Below are positions 16,014 through 24,255 of a stretch of 52,580 nucleotides of DNA, in pieces. Both the position numbers and the translations under genes were made by a program. The DNA lies in assembly GCA_050180235.1 (NCBI GenBank), contig JBFXEJ010000030.1:1-52580 (forward strand), in the 5' to 3' direction. The notes below the pieces were generated by a model, which did not search any database, was not told where the DNA came from, and was given only the letters and a program-made list of their open reading frames with translations. How positions within the stretch are numbered: position 1 is the first letter of the stretch; each line of letters begins with the position of its first letter. The stretch comes from JAABRU01 sp050180235. Its GTDB lineage: Bacteria; Desulfobacterota; Desulfobacteria; Desulfobacterales; Desulfococcaceae.

Positions 16014-16427
16014 ATGAAGGCAAACGATTTTTATACCCAGAGTCACCTTGTCGTGGCAGCCATAAGGATATATGAGCATGGACACAGTGAACCTCCTTCT
16101 GTGGATGCCATCTGTGAAATCCTGTCCATGTCTCTGGAGCAGGGACACCTCCTGTGCAAAAGGCTCGATGAGAAGGAGATTATCGAGATGGTCAAAGGCC
16201 CCTACGGCACCCGTCTGTTTATCCGGGATCATCTGAAAATCGAAGAAATCCCCAGACATGAACCTGGAACCACTATCCGGGAGGAAATCGAAAAGTTTCA
16301 GAGCACACAGAAAAATTTTAAAGAAAAAATTGAAGCTTTTCAGGCCAAAAAAGAAGAAGATCAGCGCAATCTTTTTGCCAAAATTGAGGAAAAACTGAAA
16401 AAGGTGAAAGGCAGGACAGAACCTTAG
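16014..16427 (+). CDS. Small winged-helix-like protein with charged coiled-coil tail, function unknown
   Basis: The product is 137 residues from ATG 16014, which follows GAGG at a short distance; an in-frame TTG at 15993 would add seven residues. Residues about 5-75 look like a winged helix (HLVVAAIRIYEHG, then SVDAICEILSMSLEQGH as the recognition pair, and a turn at GPYGTRLFIRD). From about 85 a Lys/Glu-rich coiled coil follows (FKEKIEAFQAKKEED). It may be a small DNA-binding protein of the kind conserved in Desulfobacterota, but I cannot name it. It converges on trmO with a 4-nt overlap at the stop codons. Confidence 0.65.
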   Translation: MKANDFYTQSHLVVAAIRIYEHGHSEPPSVDAICEILSMSLEQGHLLCKRLDEKEIIEMVKGPYGTRLFIRDHLKIEEIPRHEPGTTIREEIEKFQSTQKNFKEKIEAFQAKKEEDQRNLFAKIEEKLKKVKGRTEP

Positions 16428-16909
16428 CGGGAAAATCTGCCGTCATCCTTTGTCTTTTCAAGTTTTCCCGAAGCATCTGCCAACCACCCCGTCTTTTGGA
16501 CTTCACGCACATCGAACTCCGGCACATAGGGCTTGATGTCCAGAAGCGGGGTGCCATCCAGCATATCCGCCTCCTTTATATACAGTTTGTTGCCTTCAAT
16601 TTTTATAAGACACACCACTGAAAGCCCTATGGCATTGGGCCGGGACGGGGCACGTGTGGCAAACAGACCGTGTGTTTTGTCATCCAGAAAGGGTTTGACC
16701 GTCAGGGAATGCTGCCGGGATTTGTGAAGGTGGTACAGCAGAATGATATGGGAAAATCCATCCAGATCTGCAAGTCCCTGGGAATATTCAGGGAATACCT
16801 CTACAACAGCCTCGGCTGCTCCCTGGGCTGTGGGCTGTATGGGGGTTCCATCAGCTTTTATAAAGGGTGTACGGATGAGGCCAATAGCCCGGTATTCTAT
16901 GGTATTCAT
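16424..16909 (-). CDS. trmO: tRNA (N6-threonylcarbamoyladenosine37-N6)-methyltransferase TrmO
   Basis: The 161-residue product has the TsaA/YaeB fold and matches the short bacterial form of the family. TrmO methylates t6A37 in tRNA-Thr with S-adenosylmethionine. The sequence shows RAIGLIRTPF at the start, LDGFSHIILLYHLHKS, and the signature RAPSRPNAIGLSVVCL. The end reads LLDIKPYVPEFD. ATG 16909 follows a GGAG site. It lies 31 bp downstream of the prohead-protease gene on the same strand, so the two could share a transcript, although no functional link is obvious. Confidence 0.92.
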   Translation of the reverse strand: MNTIEYRAIGLIRTPFIKADGTPIQPTAQGAAEAVVEVFPEYSQGLADLDGFSHIILLYHLHKSRQHSLTVKPFLDDKTHGLFATRAPSRPNAIGLSVVCLIKIEGNKLYIKEADMLDGTPLLDIKPYVPEFDVREVQKTGWLADASGKLEKTKDDGRFSR

Positions 16910-16940
16910 TAAAATTTCTCCGCTGTTTCAGAAATATAAA

Positions 16941-17870
16941 TTATAAAAACATGCCCTTGAGTATAAAAAGAACCGCTATGGCCAGAAATGCGTAAAAAAT
17001 CATATCAACAAAATCTCTTTCCACCGTTTTCTGCGGTTTTTGAGGGACAGGAGGGTTTGAAGTCTCCCGCTCATACGGTTTTTCTGCGCTCCGCTGCCCC
17101 GGCTGCTGCGGCTTTTTGTCTTTTTGGGGAGATGCCGGCGGCTTTTCTGCCCGCTCCGGGTTATCCGGCAAAGGCGAAACAGCCTGGGGCGGATTCTGCA
17201 CCGGGGGCTGAGACAAATCCGCCTGAACCGGCTGCGGAACGGACGGCATGGAACGTTCCGGAGTCTGTGCCATGAACGGAGGAGCCGGAGGCGGAGGAGG
17301 TGATGTCTGGGAGGGTGACGGTATCCGGCCTTCGGGCGAGGAGATAATCCCGTTTTCTGATCGGGCAGTTGCATACTGATCCGCGCCGATGGGCGTTAAG
17401 GAAAGTTCTCTCAGATTCCATTTGGCAGTCACTTTTACCGGGCCGCGAAAAAACCTGCCGTTAATGTCTTTTGATTCCCCTTCCTTAATATAATAGGACT
17501 CCACCGGAAAATATCCCACGGAAAAATCTGTCAGATGTCCCTCTTTCACATTCTGCGCGGCATTTCTGCCCACATCAGTACCGGAAAAAAACACATCGCA
17601 TTCCAGACTGTTTCCGCTGGGATGAAATCTTCTCGCACTTCCCAGCACACTGGAAACACTGGAGCGGTTATGCGCGTCCAGCAGGGGAATTTTTCCGCTG
17701 GGCGGCAGTGAAAAACCGTCGACCAGCAGCACTTCCTCAATATACTGTTTGCTGTTCCAGTCCCATACACGGACAGGATTTTCTGTCACAGCCACGACCC
17801 GAACCGAGCTGGTCTCCTCATCAAAACTTTTGGGTCTCCAGGTATCTCTTGTAAAGAGTTTTTCTGTCAT
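16941..17870 (-). CDS. HK97-type prohead-protease domain with proline-rich linker and C-terminal membrane anchor
   Basis: Residues 1-170 resemble the phage HK97 prohead protease (serine peptidase family S78): catalytic His67 in LLDAHNRSS, catalytic Ser117 in LTDFSVGYFP, and the closing strand NLRELSLTPIGADQ. Phage proteases normally end about here. This protein continues with a Pro/Gln/Lys-rich linker (about 178-285, including PPPPPAPPF) and one hydrophobic helix at 287-308 (IFYAFLAIAVLFILKGMF). No terminase, portal or capsid gene is near. The best reading is a domesticated protease anchored by its C-terminus, with the catalytic domain in the cytoplasm because no signal peptide is seen. ATG 17870 follows GGGAG. 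Target and role are unknown. Confidence 0.75.
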   Translation of the reverse strand: MTEKLFTRDTWRPKSFDEETSSVRVVAVTENPVRVWDWNSKQYIEEVLLVDGFSLPPSGKIPLLDAHNRSSVSSVLGSARRFHPSGNSLECDVFFSGTDVGRNAAQNVKEGHLTDFSVGYFPVESYYIKEGESKDINGRFFRGPVKVTAKWNLRELSLTPIGADQYATARSENGIISSPEGRIPSPSQTSPPPPPAPPFMAQTPERSMPSVPQPVQADLSQPPVQNPPQAVSPLPDNPERAEKPPASPQKDKKPQQPGQRSAEKPYERETSNPPVPQKPQKTVERDFVDMIFYAFLAIAVLFILKGMFL

Positions 17871-18387
17871 AACTCTTTGTCTCCCTGTATAAACGGTCAG
17901 TCATCTTTGATGAAGCAGTAAAAAAATTTTCATTTCCTGCCATTCCTGATTAGTCCGGAGTGACATTTTTTTGCGGATTCATCATCTTTGAAACGCTGAA
18001 GGTTTTCAAAACCCCAGATTTTTTTCGGATCGGCATTCTTCCGAAAACTGTATATATGATATGAAACCCAAAGTGTCAAATCATCTTGAAAAAAATATTT
18101 CCGGTTCTGAAGAAACATATCTGATAACTTATGCTGTGCAGTATCGTCATACCCGCGAAAGCCGGTATGACTGTGGAAGAGCATAACCTACTGATTTTTG
18201 AAAAGACCGGGTAATACCATCTGATAAAATGTCCATGAACGGATGCCCACAGCCGGGCATGAAAACCTGTTTCCGAAAAGCAGGGTAAATCTACCGGTGA
18301 ATACCCGTTCCTCCCCATTGATTAAATCTCGGGAATAATGTTCATTATCCTCTGCTGATTATAATTTGCATTGAAAAGGAGGCTGTG
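17871..18387. other. Gene-free interval with REP-like palindrome and CNB-gene leader
   Basis: No gene is supported in these 517 bp. A REP-like inverted repeat, GTCATACC (18146-18153) and GGTATGAC (18164-18171), lies in a tract typical of dispersed palindromes. A TATAAT hexamer at 18360-18365 could be the -10 of the next gene, but no good -35 goes with it. The ribosome site AAAGGAGG precedes ATG 18388. Confidence 0.5.
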
Positions 18388-18909
18388 ATGACAGATCCCT
18401 ATATTCCTGTGCTGAAGGAAATGTATTGCTTCAAAAAACTGTCAGAAAATGATATTATTACAATTAGGAAGATATGCAGGGAAGAAACCTTCAGTCCGGG
18501 AGATATTATTTTTTCCGAAGAGGGCAGTGGAGACCGCTGTTTTATTCTTCTTGACGGTCAGGTGGAAATCCGGCAGAGATACCGGCTTCCGGAAGAGGAA
18601 AGGATTTCCGTATGCCGACCCTTTCAGATTTATGCTGAAACAGCACTTTTTGATACATACAGCGGAAACGGCACGGCTCTGGCGGAAACTTCGGTCAGGC
18701 TGCTTTCCATATGCCGTAACGATTTTGAAAAAATTGCGGAAAAATCCCCGGAAATCATGTTTTCCGTTATCAGAGACGTATCAGACATGATACGGAAAAG
18801 ATCAGAGGGTCTGCTTCGGCAGTTGCAGGCAGGAACCCGATGCCTGGAGGAAATCTGCCTGCATTTGCACAAAGAAGCAATGCTGAAAAATATACAGTTG
18901 GGCACTTAA
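18388..18909 (+). CDS. Cyclic-nucleotide-binding-fold protein without DNA-binding domain
   Basis: The product is 173 residues from ATG 18388, behind AAAGGAGG at five bases; a GTG one codon earlier is less likely. It contains one CRP/PKA-type beta-roll (about 10-135): GDIIFSEEGSGDRCFILLDGQVEI is clear in pattern. The phosphate-binding cassette, normally GExAL..RSA, reads YAETALF then NGTALAET, so the key arginine that holds the cyclic phosphate is missing and cAMP or c-di-GMP binding is doubtful. It ends in a helix, with no helix-turn-helix. Its stop codon coincides with the end of a MITE, so the original C-terminus may have been slightly different. It lies upstream of the msh locus and may be a regulator or a scaffold. 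Confidence 0.7.
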   Translation: MTDPYIPVLKEMYCFKKLSENDIITIRKICREETFSPGDIIFSEEGSGDRCFILLDGQVEIRQRYRLPEEERISVCRPFQIYAETALFDTYSGNGTALAETSVRLLSICRNDFEKIAEKSPEIMFSVIRDVSDMIRKRSEGLLRQLQAGTRCLEEICLHLHKEAMLKNIQLGT

Positions 18910-19021
18910 GGTGATTTCCATGAAAAAATGTACCATCATTGTAGTTTCAGCAGGACGGCGGGCACAAAAAGCCGTGCCCGCCCTACGGAAAACGGTATAA
19001 TCATTAATGGAAATCACCTAA
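18907..19021. mobile_element. MITE family C, copy 1
   Basis: This element of about 115 bp has inverted ends TTAGGTGATTTCCAT or close to it (TAAGGTGATTTCCAT left, ATGGAAATCACCTAA right). The interior carries half of a GGCGGGCACAAAAAGCC palindrome that is complete in the copy at 33285-33426. Its first three bases are the TAA stop of the preceding gene. Confidence 0.7.
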
Positions 19022-19086
19022 AACTGCAGACAGAGCCCGGCGCAATGGTTCTGACGGTTGACCCGCTCTGCGATACCGGGGGGCTG

Positions 19087-19172
19087 TAAAAAAAATAAGC
19101 AGTACAATTTTTCTGCCCGGAAACCCTGATGGTTTTAAATTCAGGGTTTACCGGTTATTTTGATACAGAGCC
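19087..19172. repeat. Dispersed repeat family F, copy 2
   Basis: This copy is similar along its length to 1420-1515 (shared TACAATTTT, AAACCCTGATGGTTT and GGTTATTTTGATACAGA stretches), but the central hairpin is decayed. The remaining gene-free bases between 19022 and 19319 hold nothing else I recognise beyond the promoter noted next. Confidence 0.5.
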
Positions 19173-19251
19173 CAAGCCCGTAATCCAGTACCAGGAATCC
19201 GGAGATCAGTTCCCTGAAAACCGCTGTCAGATGAAGAAATGATGTTATTTC

Positions 19252-19280
19252 TTGACGAACTGTTTTATATAAATTAAATT
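19252..19280 (+). promoter_or_regulatory. Candidate sigma-70 promoter of the msh operon
   Basis: TTGACG (19252-19257) and TAAATT (19275-19280) are 17 bp apart, about 40 bp before ATG 19320. The -10 is only a four-of-six match. No -24/-12 element was found here. Confidence 0.3.
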
Positions 19281-19319
19281 ATCCCTGAATAGCTGGCATA
19301 TCATTCACTGAAACAGAGT

Positions 19320-21362
19320 ATGGAGGGGAACTGTTTGGTCAGAGGTGACGATATTTCTTCAACCGAAAGACTTCTTGAGCTGATACGGGAAAACAGTGGC
19401 ACAGATTCGGCAGACGAAATACCATCTCTGCGCCCTGTTCCGGCAGTATACGGAACTGCTTCCAAAACAGAGTTCCACTATGATCAGGAACAGGATGCAG
19501 CAGATATTATGCGCGGCGCACGCGGCGTGATTCTGCCCCAGACCCCCAAATCCTTTTATCAGAAACTGATTTCCTTTCGGGAAAAAATTACCGTTGGCAT
19601 AGATATTGGAAACGGTTATCTGAAACTGGTCAGATTCAGCCGCACAGGGGGGCAGAAGCAGAAACTGACAGCTTACATGAGTGTCCCGGCTGAAAAAGAT
19701 TTGTCAACGGAAAAGCCGCTGTCCGGTTTTCTGAAATCTGTTCTTAAAATATTCTGCCATTCCATCAGCCGGATGGATATATGGGCAGTCATGCCTCTGG
19801 AAAATACAGAAATGCGCTTTCTTGCAGTTCCAGCGGTTTCCCCAAAGGATCTCCCCAAAACTGTTTATTGGGCATACAAAAGAATAAAACCCTTCAATGA
19901 AGCGGAGAACATATTTGATTTTGAATATATCGGGGAATATACTGAAAACGGCATAAAGAAGAATGCAGTTATGGTATATACTGCACCGCGCTCTGAAATT
20001 GAAAAAGTCAGAAATATTTTTTCAGAGGCCGGTTTCCCCCTGACAGGGATTTCTGTCTATCCCTTTGCCATTCAGAATCTTGTAAAGTCTAAGTATATCA
20101 GAACCGAAGGGCAGAATATCTGCTGTCTTTATGTGGGAATGAACTGGTCGCGCATAGATATTTTTTTCCCTGACGGGAATCTGGCCCTGTCGCGCATAAT
20201 CCGGGCATGCCTGGGCAGTATGCTCGAAGAACTCCGAATCCGCCTGAATGAGCAACGGCTTCCGCCTGATCCTGAAAATGCGGAACCGGATGAATCATAC
20301 GCGGAAAAACAGACTCCCGTCAGTGATGATGTGATACGGAAAATTTTTTTTGCTCTGGTCAGCAGTTCTCCGGAACTGGAAATCCTGCTGGAGGAAAATG
20401 AACTGAATATCACTGCCGGAGATATATTCGGAATGCTGGTTCCCGCAATTGAACGGCTGGTCTGGAAGCTGGAAAGAACCATTGAATCCTATCAGATGGA
20501 TATCGAAAAAAAAGGGGTGGGAAAAATTTTCATATCCGGTGAAATCAGCGGGTGCAGACGAGTTATTGATTATATCGGAAAGCGTATGGATCAGCGTGTG
20601 GAAACAAGGGACATGGACCCCTTTGCCTGCGATTTTGTGGATAAAGATATGCAGATCCCTGATTCTGCGGCAGAAAGAGGTGGGTATGTTCCTGCTGCTG
20701 GCATAGCCCTTTCCAGAAATTTCTTTACACCGAATCTCATTTTCAGTTATGAAGACAAACAGAAATATCTTAATTCCAGACGTGCGGACCGTTTCGTGAG
20801 CATTGTTTTTGCACTGATTGCCATTGTATCACTTTTTGTCTGCTTTGACCAGGAAAAGCTCTTCCGGCAGAAGCGCTGCGAACTTGAGAAAGTCCGGAAG
20901 GAATATGAAATGGAAGTCCTCAGTCGAGGCAATATGGTGTTTGACCGCGATATGATCAAAACACTGGCTGACAGGATTACTGAGAGAAGAGAACATGCCC
21001 GGAATTTTGCCAGACGCTATACAGACGTTGCCGTTATCAGTGCTATCTGTGAAAGCACAAAGGATACCCGAATCCGTCTGACAGAGCTGAAACTCATTGC
21101 AGGGGAGACAAAGGGGGGGGGACAGGAATCCCGGAACAAAGCCGGTGAAAACATTCCCGGCATCATACTGGAGGGAATCATCACAGCAGAGGATGCTGTC
21201 AAACGCGAAGCCATTCTGCTTGACTATATGGCTGATCTGAATGCCGTAATGATTCTCGGGGATGCTGTTCTCCGAAACAGAACAGAACAGAAACAGGAAA
21301 AGTCACCGGTGCTTCATTTTACAATCCATATTTCAATCCGGGCAGAAACAAAAAAGAAATGA
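19320..21362 (+). CDS. mshI: MSHA-type pilus biogenesis protein, PilM-like actin fold joined to PilN-like tail
   Basis: The 680-residue protein has a PilM/MshI-type actin-like ATPase domain (about 90-470) with the phosphate-1 loop TVGIDIGNGYLKLVRF (91-106). A membrane helix follows at about 491-508 (FVSIVFALIAIVSLFVCF), then a coiled and periplasmic segment like PilN (about 509-680). In many pilus systems these are two proteins; MshI-like proteins join them. The N-terminal 90 residues are extra and of unknown role. It probably forms the inner-membrane platform with the next two proteins and contacts the assembly ATPase. The stop overlaps the start of the next gene (ATGA). ATG 19320 has only a weak ribosome site. 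Confidence 0.8.
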   Translation: MEGNCLVRGDDISSTERLLELIRENSGTDSADEIPSLRPVPAVYGTASKTEFHYDQEQDAADIMRGARGVILPQTPKSFYQKLISFREKITVGIDIGNGYLKLVRFSRTGGQKQKLTAYMSVPAEKDLSTEKPLSGFLKSVLKIFCHSISRMDIWAVMPLENTEMRFLAVPAVSPKDLPKTVYWAYKRIKPFNEAENIFDFEYIGEYTENGIKKNAVMVYTAPRSEIEKVRNIFSEAGFPLTGISVYPFAIQNLVKSKYIRTEGQNICCLYVGMNWSRIDIFFPDGNLALSRIIRACLGSMLEELRIRLNEQRLPPDPENAEPDESYAEKQTPVSDDVIRKIFFALVSSSPELEILLEENELNITAGDIFGMLVPAIERLVWKLERTIESYQMDIEKKGVGKIFISGEISGCRRVIDYIGKRMDQRVETRDMDPFACDFVDKDMQIPDSAAERGGYVPAAGIALSRNFFTPNLIFSYEDKQKYLNSRRADRFVSIVFALIAIVSLFVCFDQEKLFRQKRCELEKVRKEYEMEVLSRGNMVFDRDMIKTLADRITERREHARNFARRYTDVAVISAICESTKDTRIRLTELKLIAGETKGGGQESRNKAGENIPGIILEGIITAEDAVKREAILLDYMADLNAVMILGDAVLRNRTEQKQEKSPVLHFTIHISIRAETKKK

Positions 21363-21934
21363 ATGCCAGACAGAAAATACTTCCGGATATAAAACGCAGC
21401 AATATGATCTGTTATATCCTGTATGCCGGGATACTGATCGGATTTGCCGCGTTCATTGTTTATCCGGATTTCAGAGAAATAAAGCAGCTTGAATCCGATA
21501 TTAAATCTGTGAAGAAAAAAAATGCTGAACAGCAGATGCTCTATACACAGTATCATCTGTACATGGCCGAGATTGAAAAACTTGACAAAATCAATTATTT
21601 CAATTTTACCGTCAGCATCGGGAGCGAAAAATGCAATTTGCTTGAAATAAATAATGAAATTAAAGATATATGCAAAAGTTACGGCTTCAGGTTCCGTGCT
21701 GGCGCCTCATATATGACCGACACCGGGGATCGGGTACTGCTGAGTTTTTCCATCACAGGCAATTTTCAGAAACTGCGCGATGTTCTGATTGATTTTGGCA
21801 AAATATCGTGCCTGGAATTAATTGAGCAGATCCGGATTTTCCCTGCCGGGAATATTCCTGACACAGAAATGTCCGGGCCCCTTTCGGAAAAGGAGATTAT
21901 GCTGACTCTTCGGCTGTTCCGGCCCCAGTCCTGA
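21359..21934 (+). CDS. mshJ: MSHA/PilO-like inner-membrane platform protein
   Basis: The 191-residue protein has one membrane helix near the start (ICYILYAGILIGFAAFIVY, about 17-35), a coiled coil (REIKQLESDIKSVKKKNAEQ) and a small alpha/beta periplasmic domain ending in LRLFRPQS, the layout of PilO/MshJ/GspM proteins. It presumably pairs with the PilN-like tail of the previous product. It is translationally coupled to that gene by a 4-nt overlap. Sequence identity to named family members cannot be judged here, so the symbol rests on operon position and topology. Confidence 0.7.
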   Translation: MNARQKILPDIKRSNMICYILYAGILIGFAAFIVYPDFREIKQLESDIKSVKKKNAEQQMLYTQYHLYMAEIEKLDKINYFNFTVSIGSEKCNLLEINNEIKDICKSYGFRFRAGASYMTDTGDRVLLSFSITGNFQKLRDVLIDFGKISCLELIEQIRIFPAGNIPDTEMSGPLSEKEIMLTLRLFRPQS

Positions 21935-21946
21935 AAGGAGACAGAT

Positions 21947-22459
21947 ATGTCAAACCGGGAAAAAATCACTGTTATTCTGGCATTTGTCGCCATGCTGTAC
22001 GGAATCTACGAATATATTTTTTCTGCAAAGCCGCAGATGTATCGCAAAAATGCGGAAGATGCGGAAGACATATTGCAGTACATAGCCCAGATCAGTCAGG
22101 AACTGGCCAGAACAGGTCTCACGCCTTTTGAAAATTATCTTATTGAAAAAACAGAAAAAAAATGGGAAGATATTTTTATGCCCACACCACTGCGGGAGAA
22201 AGAGGATAATCAAAGAGGGGAACTTCAAAAAATAAAACTGCCGGTTTATACCGGATATATGCAGATGGGAAAACGGATGATCGCGATTATAGACGGGATG
22301 GATTATGAGGTGGGAGAGTCTCTGCCGGTAAGCGGATATGAACTGATCCGTATTTCCCCGCAGGAAATTACCGTCCGGAATCAGAAAAAGAAACTTTTTC
22401 CCATATCCATTGACATAAATGAATCTGAAGGCCCTTATGAAAATATACGGAAAAAATGA
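21947..22459 (+). CDS. mshK: PilP/MshK/GspC-like protein linking platform to secretin
   Basis: The 170-residue protein has one membrane helix near the N-terminus (ITVILAFVAMLYGIYEYIF), a linker, and a small beta domain (about 100-160: YTGYMQMGKRMIAIID, then GESLPVSGYELIRIS and EITVRNQKKK). That HR/PilP-type fold binds the N0 domain of secretins. ATG 21947 follows AAAGGAG. Its end overlaps the start of the secretin gene. The mshK call rests on domain layout and position; GspC-like is the alternative. Confidence 0.68.
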   Translation: MSNREKITVILAFVAMLYGIYEYIFSAKPQMYRKNAEDAEDILQYIAQISQELARTGLTPFENYLIEKTEKKWEDIFMPTPLREKEDNQRGELQKIKLPVYTGYMQMGKRMIAIIDGMDYEVGESLPVSGYELIRISPQEITVRNQKKKLFPISIDINESEGPYENIRKK

Positions 22460-24146
22460 AATTTTTCAGACAGAAACAGGCGGAAGTCAGGTATTCTCTC
22501 CGCATACGGTGAACTGCCGGACGTTATTCTGCATGCTGTTTTTCATCCTGCTTTCCGGATGTGCCACAGAACCGCAGAAAACCCATGATGAATATGTGCT
22601 TCCTGCCCTGTCTGCCCAATCCGCTGATAATTCCTTAGCGGAAAGCCCGGAGACAGCCGCACAGGATACGGGGCATGTTCTTAACGGAAATCAGCCTTTA
22701 ATTAATAAGGATGCAACAGGGCAGAAGGAAAAAGACCGGGCTGTGCCGGCAGTTCCCGGCAGAGGTTCTGATGCGGCAGCTAGCGGAAAAAGCGGGGAAA
22801 AAATCTCCGGGCAGAAAACTGCAAAATTTTTGCCATCTGAAAAAATGGATTTCCGGATACAAAACGGTGATCTGGTACTGCTGCTGAGGTCATTGGCGAG
22901 AATTGGCAATATCAGTATCATGATCAGTGAAAATGTTAAGGGAAATGCTACCATTGATATACAGAACAAACCATGGGATCAGATATTCACCGGACTTTTG
23001 CGTACACACGGCCTGATGTATGAATGGGAAGGGGATATTATCCGCGTCATGACAATTGAGGATATCGGTCAGGATGTCAGGGAACTGGAACTGCGGCAGA
23101 AGCGGGAGGAGCAAAAGCGGGGCATTGAAACGGTCGCACCCTTTGCAACAGCAGTAATCAGAATTGAGTACACAGATGCCAACAATCTGAAAGAGATTTT
23201 TGAAAAATTCCTTGACGCAGGCACAAATGTCAGACGCGGGATTGTAATGGTGGACAAACACAGCAACTCCCTCATTGTGCAGGCCAGAGAAAAAGAGATT
23301 GGGGAGATGCTGCTGCTTGCGAAAAAACTGGATCGGCCCACGCGTCAGATACGCATTGAAGCCCAGATTATCGAAGCCAATTCAGATACAGCCAGGGAAC
23401 TTGGCATTGAATGGGGCGGATCTTATTCCGGAAGTATTGGCGGCGGCAGAAAATTATGGCTTACCCCAAACATTGATTCTCTGGTGACGGGAGAGGATGA
23501 CAATAATACTGCAAGCACCGCAGGCACATCGGACAGCACCGGTACCGCTGCTTCCGGCAGCAGTTCCATACTGATGCAGAAACTGCCTTCCGTGCTGGCC
23601 GTGGATTCAGGGCTGTTTATCGGGGCAGTTGCAGAGGACGCTGGGAAATATCTGCTGGGCATTCAGCTTTCCGCTCTTGAGGAAGAAGGAAAAATCCGCA
23701 TTCTTTCCAATCCTTCCATTTCCACACTTGACAACCACACCGCCCTGATTGAAAGCGGCCGGGAAGTGCCTTATCAGACCGTGGAGGACGATGAGGTAAA
23801 CATAGAATTCAAAAAGGCGGCACTCAGTTTGGAGGTAACTCCGCATGTGATTGAAGACAGTTTCCTGAAAATGAAAATCATCACCTCCAAAGATGAACTG
23901 GATTTCAGCAATTCAGTCGAAGGCAATCCCACAGTTATCACCAAAAAGGCTCAGACCGATGTGATCCTGCGGGACGGTCAGACAATGGTTATAGGAGGGC
24001 TGAGAAAAGAAACTGAAAACAGGGGACAGTCCGGTGTTCCGGTTCTCAAGGATATTCCCCTGCTTGGCAATCTGTTCAAAAAAGAATACCGCAGCAGCAG
24101 CAGGGAAGAAATACTGATTTTCATCACGCCCCGGATTGTGAAATAG
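22437..24146 (+). CDS. mshL: Outer-membrane secretin of the MSHA-type pilus, lipoprotein
   Basis: ATG 22437 is preferred (569 residues); an ATG at 22419 would add six. A lipobox LLSGC (Cys about 42) marks a lipoprotein. A low-complexity linker leads to an STN/N0 domain (FRIQNGDLVLLLRSLARIGN), an N1 domain (AVIRIEYTDANNLKEIFEKF then VMVDKHSNSLIVQA) and the secretin core, with GKIRILSNPSISTLDNH, ESGREVPYQT and the C-terminal signature DGQTMVIGGL, ending VPVLKDIPLLGNLFKKE. A Gly/Ser/Thr-rich tract near 355-380 is the gate-proximal insert seen in several secretins. It forms the ring through which the pilus passes the outer membrane. It overlaps the preceding gene. Confidence 0.9.
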   Translation: MKIYGKNEIFQTETGGSQVFSPHTVNCRTLFCMLFFILLSGCATEPQKTHDEYVLPALSAQSADNSLAESPETAAQDTGHVLNGNQPLINKDATGQKEKDRAVPAVPGRGSDAAASGKSGEKISGQKTAKFLPSEKMDFRIQNGDLVLLLRSLARIGNISIMISENVKGNATIDIQNKPWDQIFTGLLRTHGLMYEWEGDIIRVMTIEDIGQDVRELELRQKREEQKRGIETVAPFATAVIRIEYTDANNLKEIFEKFLDAGTNVRRGIVMVDKHSNSLIVQAREKEIGEMLLLAKKLDRPTRQIRIEAQIIEANSDTARELGIEWGGSYSGSIGGGRKLWLTPNIDSLVTGEDDNNTASTAGTSDSTGTAASGSSSILMQKLPSVLAVDSGLFIGAVAEDAGKYLLGIQLSALEEEGKIRILSNPSISTLDNHTALIESGREVPYQTVEDDEVNIEFKKAALSLEVTPHVIEDSFLKMKIITSKDELDFSNSVEGNPTVITKKAQTDVILRDGQTMVIGGLRKETENRGQSGVPVLKDIPLLGNLFKKEYRSSSREEILIFITPRIVK

Positions 24147-24255
24147 ACATTGCCGGAAATAAAAACAATGACAGGTTTACAGTTTGTGCTGCGGCGCATG
24201 AACAGACCGGAAACCTGATTTCCCCCGGCAGTTGAAGAGATCTGCACACATAAAA

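Noticed and set aside
16941..17870. Prophage at the prohead-protease gene
   Set aside because: Neighbours are trmO and ordinary chromosomal sequence; there are no other phage genes, integrase or attachment repeats, and the protein has a host-like membrane anchor.
24168..24218. Sixteen-codon frame between the secretin and MshM genes
   Set aside because: It lacks a good ribosome site, is too short to judge and has no recognisable sequence; it is probably chance.
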